Source of the DNA: Lasioglossum baleicum
Lineage: Eukaryota; Arthropoda; Insecta; Hymenoptera; Halictidae
Length of the DNA stretch: 64,000 nucleotides
NCBI RefSeq assembly: GCF_051020765.1
Contig: NW_027469295.1
Location: 1 to 64,000 of the forward strand
Reading direction: 5' to 3'
Numbering within the stretch: the stretch's first letter is position 1; every line of letters starts with the position of its first letter. A program made the position numbers and the translations under genes. Under the pieces are notes generated by a model. That model saw only the letters and a program-made list of their open reading frames with translations, did not search any database and was not told the origin of the DNA. Shown here piece after piece: positions 57,283 through 64,000 of this stretch.

Positions 57283-59310
57283 ATAACGCATAACGCATAA
57301 CGCATAACGCATAACGCATAACCCATAACGCATAACGCATAACGCATAACGCATAACGCATAACGCATAACGCATAACGCATAACGCATAACGCATAACG
57401 CATAACGCATAACGCATAACGCATAACGCATAACGCATAACGCATAACGCATAACGCATAACGCATAACGCATAACGCATAACGCATAACGCATAACGCA
57501 TAACGCATGACGCATAACGCATCACGCATAACTCATAACGCATAACGCATAACGCATAACGCATAACGCATAACGCATAACGCATAACGCATAACGCATA
57601 ACGCATAACGCATAACGCATAACGCATGACGCATAACGCATAACGCATAACTCATAACGCATAACGCATAACGCATAACGCTTAACGCATAACGCATAAC
57701 GCATCGCGCATAACGCATAACGCATATCGCATAACGCATAACGCATAACGCATAACGCATAACGCATAACGCATAACGCATAACGCGTAACGCATAACGC
57801 ATAACGCATAACGCATAACGCATAACGCATAACGCATAACGCATAACGCATAACGCATAACGCATAACGCATAACGCATAACGCATAACGCATAACGCAT
57901 AACGCATAACGCATAACGCATAACGCATAACGCATAACGCATGACGCATAACGCATAACGCATAACTCATAACGCATAACGCATAACGCATCGCCGATAA
58001 CGCATAACGCATATCGCATAGCGCATGACGCATAACGCTTAACGAATAACGCATAACGCATAACACATTACGCATAACGCATAACACATAACGCATAACG
58101 CATAACGCATAACGCATAACGCATAACGCATAACGCATAACGCATAACGCATAACGCATAACGCATAACGCATGACGCATAACGCATAACGCATAACTCA
58201 TAACGCATAACGCATAACGCATCGCCGATAACGCATAACGCATATCGCATAGCGCATGACGCATAACGCTTAACGAATAACGCATAACGCATAACACATT
58301 ACGCATAACGCATAACACATAACGCATAACGCATAACGCATAACGCATAACGCATAACGCATAACGCATAACGCATAACGCATAACGCATAACGCATAAC
58401 GCATAACGCATAACGCATAACGCATAACGCATAACGCATAACGCATGACGCATAACGCATAACGCATAACTCATAACGCATAACGCATAACGCATAACGC
58501 TTAACGCATAACGCATAACGCATCGCGCATAACGCATAACGCATATCGCATAACGCATAACGCATAACGCATAACGCATAACGCATAACGCATAACGCAT
58601 AACGCGTAACGCATAACGCATAACGCATAACGCATAACGCATAACGCATAACGCATAACGCATAACGCATAACGCATAACGCATAACGCATAACGCATAA
58701 CGCATAACGCATAACGCATAACGCATGACGCATAACGCATAACGCATAACTCATAACGCATAACGCATAACGCATCGCCGATAACGCATAACGCATATCG
58801 CATAGCGCATGACGCATAACGCTTAACGAATAACGCATAACGCATAACACATTACGCATAACGCATAACACATAACGCATAACGCATAACGCATAACGCA
58901 TAACGCATAACGCATAACGCGTAACGCATAACGCATAACGCATAACGCATAACGCATAACGCATAACGCATAACGCATAACGCATAACGCATAACGCATA
59001 TCGCATAGCGCATGACGCATAACGCATAACGCATAACGCATAACGCATAACGCATAACGCATAACGCATAACGCATAACGCATAACGCATAACGCATAAC
59101 GCATAACGCATAACGCATAACGCATAACGCATAACGCATAACGCATAACGCATGACGCATAACGCATCACGCATAACTCATAACGCATAACGCATAACGC
59201 ATAACGCATAACGCATATCGCATAACGCATAACGCATAACGCATAACGAACAACGCATATCGCATAACGCATCGCGCATAACGCATATCGCATAACGCAT
59301 AACGCATAAC

Positions 59311-59383
59311 GCAATAACGCATCGCGCATAACGCATAACGCATATCGCATAGCGCATGACGCATAACGCTTAACGAATAACGC
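59311..59383 (+). repeat. C cluster, truncated (73 bp)
   Basis: Third copy of the compressed B/C junction. Confidence 0.88.
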
Positions 59384-60571
59384 ATAACGCATAACGCATA
59401 ACGCATAACGCATAACGCATAACCCATAACGCATAACGCATAACGCATAACGCATAACGCATAACGCATAACGCATAACGCATAACGCATAACGCATAAC
59501 GCATAACGCATAACGCATAACGCATAACGCATAACGCATAACGCATAACGCATAACGCATAACGCATAACGCATAACGCATAACGCATAACGCATGACGC
59601 ATAACGCATCACGCATAACTCATAACGCATAACGCATAACGCATAACGCATAACGCATAACGCATAACGCATAACGCATAACGCATAACGCATAACGCAT
59701 AACGCATAACGCATGACGCATAACGCATAACGCATAACTCATAACGCATAACGCATAACGCATAACGCTTAACGCATAACGCATAACGCATCGCGCATAA
59801 CGCATAACGCATATCGCATAACGCATAACGCATAACGCATAACGCATAACGCATAACGCATAACGCATAACGCGTAACGCATAACGCATAACGCATAACG
59901 CATAACGCATAACGCATAACGCATAACGCATAACGCATAACGCATAACGCATAACGCATAACGCATAACGCATAACGCATAACGCATAACGCATAACGCA
60001 TAACGCATAACGCATAACGCATAACGCATGACGCATAACGCATAACGCATAACTCATAACGCATAACGCATAACGCATCGCCGATAACGCATAACGCATA
60101 TCGCATAGCGCATGACGCATAACGCTTAACGAATAACGCATAACGCATAACACATTACGCATAACGCATAACACATAACGCATAACGCATAACGCATAAC
60201 GCATAACGCATAACACATAACGCGTAACGCATAACGCATAACGCATAACGCATAACGCATAACGCATAACGCATAACGCATAACGCATAACGCATAACGC
60301 ATATCGCATAGCGCATGACGCATAACGCATAACGCATAACGCATAACGCATAACGCATAACGCATAACGCATAACGCATAACGCATAACGCATAACGCAT
60401 AACGCATAACGCATAACGCATAACGCATAACGCATAACGCATAACGCATAACGCATAACGCATAACGCTTAACGCATAACGCATAACGCATAACGCATAA
60501 CGCATAACGCATAACGCATAACGCATAACGCATAACGCATAACGCATAACGCATAACGCATAACGCATAAC

Positions 60572-60685
60572 GCATCGCGCATAACGCATATCGCATAACG
60601 CATAACGGATAACGCATAACGGATAACGCATAACGCATATCGCATAACGCATAACGCATAACGCATAACGAACAACGCATATCGC
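60572..60685 (+). repeat. B variant with two CGGATA units (114 bp)
   Basis: Offset 6213 from 54359, with the same remainder mod 7 as the 6.46 kb duplication, so this may be part of a third, shortened copy. C follows at 60873. Confidence 0.87.
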
Positions 60686-60872
60686 ATAACGCATAACGCA
60701 TAACGCATAACGCATAACGCATAACGCATAACGCATAACGCATAACGCATAACGCATAACGCATAACGCATAACGCATAACGCATAACGCATAACGCATA
60801 ACGCATAACGCATAACGCATAACGCATAACGCATAACGCATAACGCATAACGCATAACGCATAACGCATAAC

Positions 60873-60987
60873 GCAATAACGCATCGCGCATAACGCATAA
60901 CGCATATCGCATAGCGCATGACGCATAACGCTTAACGAATAACGCATAACGCATAACACATTACGCATAACGCATAACCCATAACGC
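60873..60987 (+). repeat. C cluster (115 bp), last copy
   Basis: Follows the double-CGGATA B at 60572. No complete C lies to the right. Confidence 0.9.
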
Positions 60988-62873
60988 ATAACGCATAACG
61001 CATAACGCATAACGCATAACGCATAACGCATAACGCATAACGCATAACGCATAACGCATAACGCATAACGCATAACGCATAACGCATAACGCATAACGCA
61101 TAACGCATAACGCATAACGCATAACGCATAACGCATAACGCATAACGCATAACGCATAACGCATAACGCATAACGCATAACGCATAACGCATAACGCATA
61201 ACGCATAACGCATAACGCATAACGCATGACGCATAACGCATAACGCATAACTCATAACGCATAACGCATAACGCATAACGCATAACGCATCGCCGATAAC
61301 GCATAACGCATATCGCATAGCGCATGACGCATAACGCTTAACGAATAACGCATAACGCATAACACATTACGCATAACGCATAACACATAACGCATAGCGC
61401 ATAACGCATAACGCATAACGCATAACGCGTAACGCATAACGCATAACGCATAACGCATAACGCATAACGCATAACGCATAACGCATAACGCATAACGAAC
61501 AACGCATATTGCATAACGCATAACGCATAACGCATAACGCATAACGCATAACGCATAACGCATAACGCATAACGCATAACGCATAACGCATAACGCATAA
61601 CGCATAACGCATGACGCATAACGCATAACGCATATCGCATAACGCATAACGCATAACGCATAACGCATAACGCATAACGCATAACGCATAAGGCATAACG
61701 CATAACGCATAACGCATAACGCATAACGCATAACGCATAACGCATAACGCATAACGCTTAACGCATAACGCATAACGCATCGCGCATAACGCATAACGCA
61801 TATCGCATAGCGCATGACGCATAACGCTTAACGAATAACGCATAACGCATAACACATTACGCATAACGCATAACACATAACGCATAACGCATAACACATA
61901 TCGCATAACGCATAACGCATAACGCATAACGCATAACGCATAACGCATAACGCATGACGCATAACGCATAACGCATAACGCTTAACGAATAACGCATAAC
62001 GCATAACACATTACGCATAACGCATAACACATAACGCATAACGCATAACACATATCGCATAACGCATAACGCATAACGCATAACGCATAACGCATAACGC
62101 ATAACGCATAACGCATAACGCATAATGCATAACGCATAACGCATAACGCATAACGCATAACGCATAACGCATGACGCATAACGCATAACTCATAACGCAT
62201 AACGCATGACGCATAACGCTTAACGAATAACGCATAACGCATAACACATTACGCATAACGCATAACACATAACGCATAACGCATAACGCATAACGCATAA
62301 CGCATAACGCATAACGCATAACGCATAACGCATAACGCGTAACGCATAACGCATAACGCATAACGCATAACGCATAACGCATAACGCATAACGAACAACG
62401 CATATCGCATAACGCATAACGCATAACGCATAACGCATAACGCATAACGCATAACGCATAACGCATAACGCATAACGCATAACGCGTAACGCATAACGCA
62501 TAACGCATAACGCATAACGCATAACGCATAACGCATAACGCATAACGCATAACGCATAACGCATAACGCATAACGCATAACGCATAACGCATAACGCATA
62601 ACGCATAACGCATAACGCATAACGCATAACGCATAACGCATAACGAACAACGCATATCGCATAACGCATAACGCATAACGCATAACGCATAACGCATAAC
62701 GCATAACGCATAACGCATAACGCATAACGCATAACGCGTAACGCATAACGCATAACGCATAACGCATAACGCATAACGCATAACGCATAACGCATAACGC
62801 ATAACGCATAACGCATAACGCATAACGCATAACGCATAACGCATAACGCATAACGCATAACGCATAACGCATA

Positions 62874-62940
62874 ACACATAACGCATCGCGCATAACGCAT
62901 ATCGCATAACGCATAACGGATAACGCATAACGCATATCGC
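62874..62940 (+). repeat. Left half of B fused to F (67 bp)
   Basis: F starts 79 bp from the B start (62953), but that F is truncated after its first units. Confidence 0.88.
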
Positions 62941-63580
62941 ATAACGCATAACGCATCGCCGATAACGCATAACGCATAACGCATAACACATTACGCATAA
63001 CGCATAACACATAACGCATAACGCATAACACATATCGCATAACGCATAACGCATAACGCATAACGCATAACGCATAACGCATAACGCATAACGCATAACG
63101 CATAATGCATAACGCATAACGCATAACGCATAACGCATAACGCATAACGCATGACGCATAACGCATAACGCATATCGCATAGCGCATGACGCATAACGCT
63201 TAACGAATAACGCATAACGCATAACACATTACGCATAACGCATAACACATAACGCATAACGCATAACGCATAACGCATAACGCATAACGCATAACGCATA
63301 ACGCATAACGCATAACGCGTAACGCATAACGCATAACGCATAACGCATAACGCATAACGCATAACGCATAACGAACAACGCATATCGCATAACGCATAAC
63401 GCATAACGCATAACGCATAACGCATAACGCATAACGCATAACGCATAACGCATAACGCGTAACGCATAACGCATAACGCATAACGCATAACGCATAACGC
63501 ATAACGCATAACGCATAACGCATAACGCATAACGCATAACGCATAACGCATAACGCATAACGCATAACGCATAACGCATA

Positions 63581-63647
63581 ACACATAACGCATCGCGCAT
63601 AACGCATATCGCATAACGCATAACGGATAACGCATAACGCATATCGC
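63581..63647 (+). repeat. Left half of B fused to F (67 bp)
   Basis: 707 bp (101 heptamers) after 62874. F at 63660 is complete (65 bp). Confidence 0.88.
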
Positions 63648-64000
63648 ATAACGCATAACGCATCGCCGATAACGCATAACGCATATCGCATAGCGCATGA
63701 CGCATAACGCTTAACGAATAACGCATAACGCATAACACATTACGCATAACGCATAACACATAACGCATAACGCATAACTCATAACGCATAACGCATAACG
63801 CGTAACGCATAACGCATAACGCATAACGCATAACGCATAACGCATAACGCATAACGAACAACGCATATCGCATAACGCATAACGCATAACGCATAACGCA
63901 TAACGCATAACGCATAACGCATAACGCATAACGCATAACGCATAACGCATATCGCATAACGCATAACGCATAACGCATAACGCATAACGCATAACGCATA

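Larger units (their letters stand above)
51976..58400 (+). repeat. Right copy of the 6.46 kb duplication
   Basis: It begins at CGAATAACGC 51977, immediately where the left copy ends. Landmarks: C 52083, half-B 52950 with F 53029, F 53554, double-CGGATA B 54359, C 54618, F 54801, ACCCATA 55430 and 55794, triple GCGTAAC 56054, GCATACCGC 56131, F 56411, C 56670, truncated C 57210, F 57988 and 58219. The only point change I noticed between copies is CGTATAACGC at 54141, where the left copy has CGAATAACGC. Confidence 0.85.
57050..60200 (+). repeat. 2.09-2.10 kb direct duplication overlapping the 6.46 kb repeat end
   Basis: The interval from about 57050 to 58110 recurs at about 59150 to 60200. GCATCACGC units are near 57064/59165, truncated C at 57210/59311, GCTTAACGC at 57680/59767, F at 57988/60075. 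Offsets are 2101 and 2087 bp, both remainder 1 mod 7. Further F clusters at 58219 and 58772 lie between the two copies. Confidence 0.8.
1..64000 (+). repeat. Heptanucleotide satellite array, unit CGCATAA
   Basis: Every line of the window is built from head-to-tail CGCATAA (any rotation, such as GCATAAC or ATAACGC); read on the other strand it is TTATGCG. About 9,100 units fit. Variant units are mostly one or two changes from the consensus: GCATATCGC, GCATCGCGC, GCATAGCGC, GCATGACGC, CGGATAACGC, CGAATAACGC, CGCGTAACGC, ACACATA and ACCCATA contexts. I saw no segment in the opposite orientation and no unique insertion. The unit is A3 C2 G1 T1, so the + strand is strongly A- and C-biased and GC content is near 43%. 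The minus strand lacks stop codons in every frame across plain units, which produces long spurious reading frames of repeated MRYALCV, for example 11264-15424. The array leaves the window at both ends, so its true size is unknown. A eukaryotic satellite is inferred from scale and gene absence; the host is not identifiable. Confidence 0.98.
60201..64000 (+). repeat. Higher-order domain IX, short-scale mosaic
   Basis: It contains double-CGGATA B 60572, C 60873, F 61287, two ACACATATCGC units (near 61890 and 62050), two ATAATGCAT units 980 bp apart (62125 and 63105), and two half-B/F fusions exactly 707 bp apart (62874 and 63581). The F at 62953 is cut short: after GCATCGCCGATAACGC it goes straight to plain units and ACACATTACGC. 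A CGAACAACGC unit near 61498 is followed by GCATATTGC, a C-to-T change of the usual GCATATCGC. The array leaves the window in plain repeat. Confidence 0.78.

Noticed and set aside
1..64000. Telomere repeat
   Set aside because: The unit is the right length for a plant-type telomere (TTTAGGG), but TTATGCG lacks the G-run of telomeric repeats. The array also has kilobase higher-order structure and internal duplications typical of interstitial satellite.
1..64000. CRISPR array
   Set aside because: The repeated unit is 7 bp with no unique spacers, and there are no cas-like genes.
1..64000. Iteron-type replication origin, because three units make 21 bp
   Set aside because: Iteron arrays hold a few to some tens of copies next to a replication gene and an AT-rich region. 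Here there are about 9,100 units and no gene.
1..64000. Z-DNA-forming sequence
   Set aside because: ACGCATA alternates purine and pyrimidine, but every unit is interrupted by an AA step, so runs rarely exceed 7-8 bp.
1..64000. CENP-B-box-like sites that would show a centromere
   Set aside because: I saw nothing resembling the 17-bp box with its TTCG and CGGG halves. Centromere location remains possible but cannot be inferred from the sequence.
1..64000. Purely artificial or low-complexity sequencing artefact
   Set aside because: Ordered clusters of fixed length, long-range duplications with constant remainder mod 7 and lineage-specific variants are what real satellite evolution gives. Random polymerase or basecalling artefacts would not give this, although local misassembly cannot be excluded.

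Overview
The window is one uninterrupted tandem array of a 7-bp unit, CGCATAA on the + strand (TTATGCG on the other), running off both ends. 64,000 / 7 gives about 9,100 units. I find no protein gene, RNA gene, transposon, CRISPR array, promoter, terminator or unique sequence. Continuous satellite DNA on this scale points to a eukaryotic heterochromatic array (centromere-proximal, sub-telomeric or sex-chromosome-like). The sequence does not identify the species or chromosome position. Heptamer satellites of this type are established in, for example, Drosophila virilis (AAACTAC and relatives), but this unit is different.

The array is not featureless. Runs of perfect CGCATAA are punctuated by clusters of variant units that recur in fixed order and at fixed length. 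I call them E89 (89 bp), B (109 bp), C (115 bp), C2 (128 bp), D (52 bp) and F (65 bp). Cluster lengths are the same in every complete copy whose ends I located, while the plain runs between them change by whole heptamers. This gives a nested higher-order repeat made by repeated segmental duplication in direct orientation.

Layout. 1-5173: the only part with E89 (six copies). 5174-11175: the first B, C and D clusters, with a 4.1-4.25 kb duplication back into the first domain and an internal 2.71-2.73 kb duplication. 11176-29392: large B/C/D units of about 4.2-5.6 kb, each opened by a C-C2 pair. 29393-34996: three copies of a 1.7-2.2 kb unit and the first appearance of F. 34997-39895: mixed B/C/F with a 2.71 kb duplication. 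39896-about 45500: two copies of a 3.6-3.8 kb unit marked by ACCCATA units and a triple GCGTAAC. About 45500-58400: two abutting copies of a 6.46 kb unit, with a 2.09-2.10 kb duplication starting inside the second and reaching about 60.2 kb. About 60200-64000: a shorter-scale mosaic including a 707-bp repeat of a B/F junction.

The minus strand is open in all three frames over kilobases because the unit has no stop codon on that strand and 7 is not a multiple of 3. The conceptual product is an endless MRYALCV heptapeptide and is an arithmetic consequence of the repeat, not evidence of genes. No previously undescribed functional system is supported. What merits a second look is the unit itself, its nested architecture and its retained CpG density.
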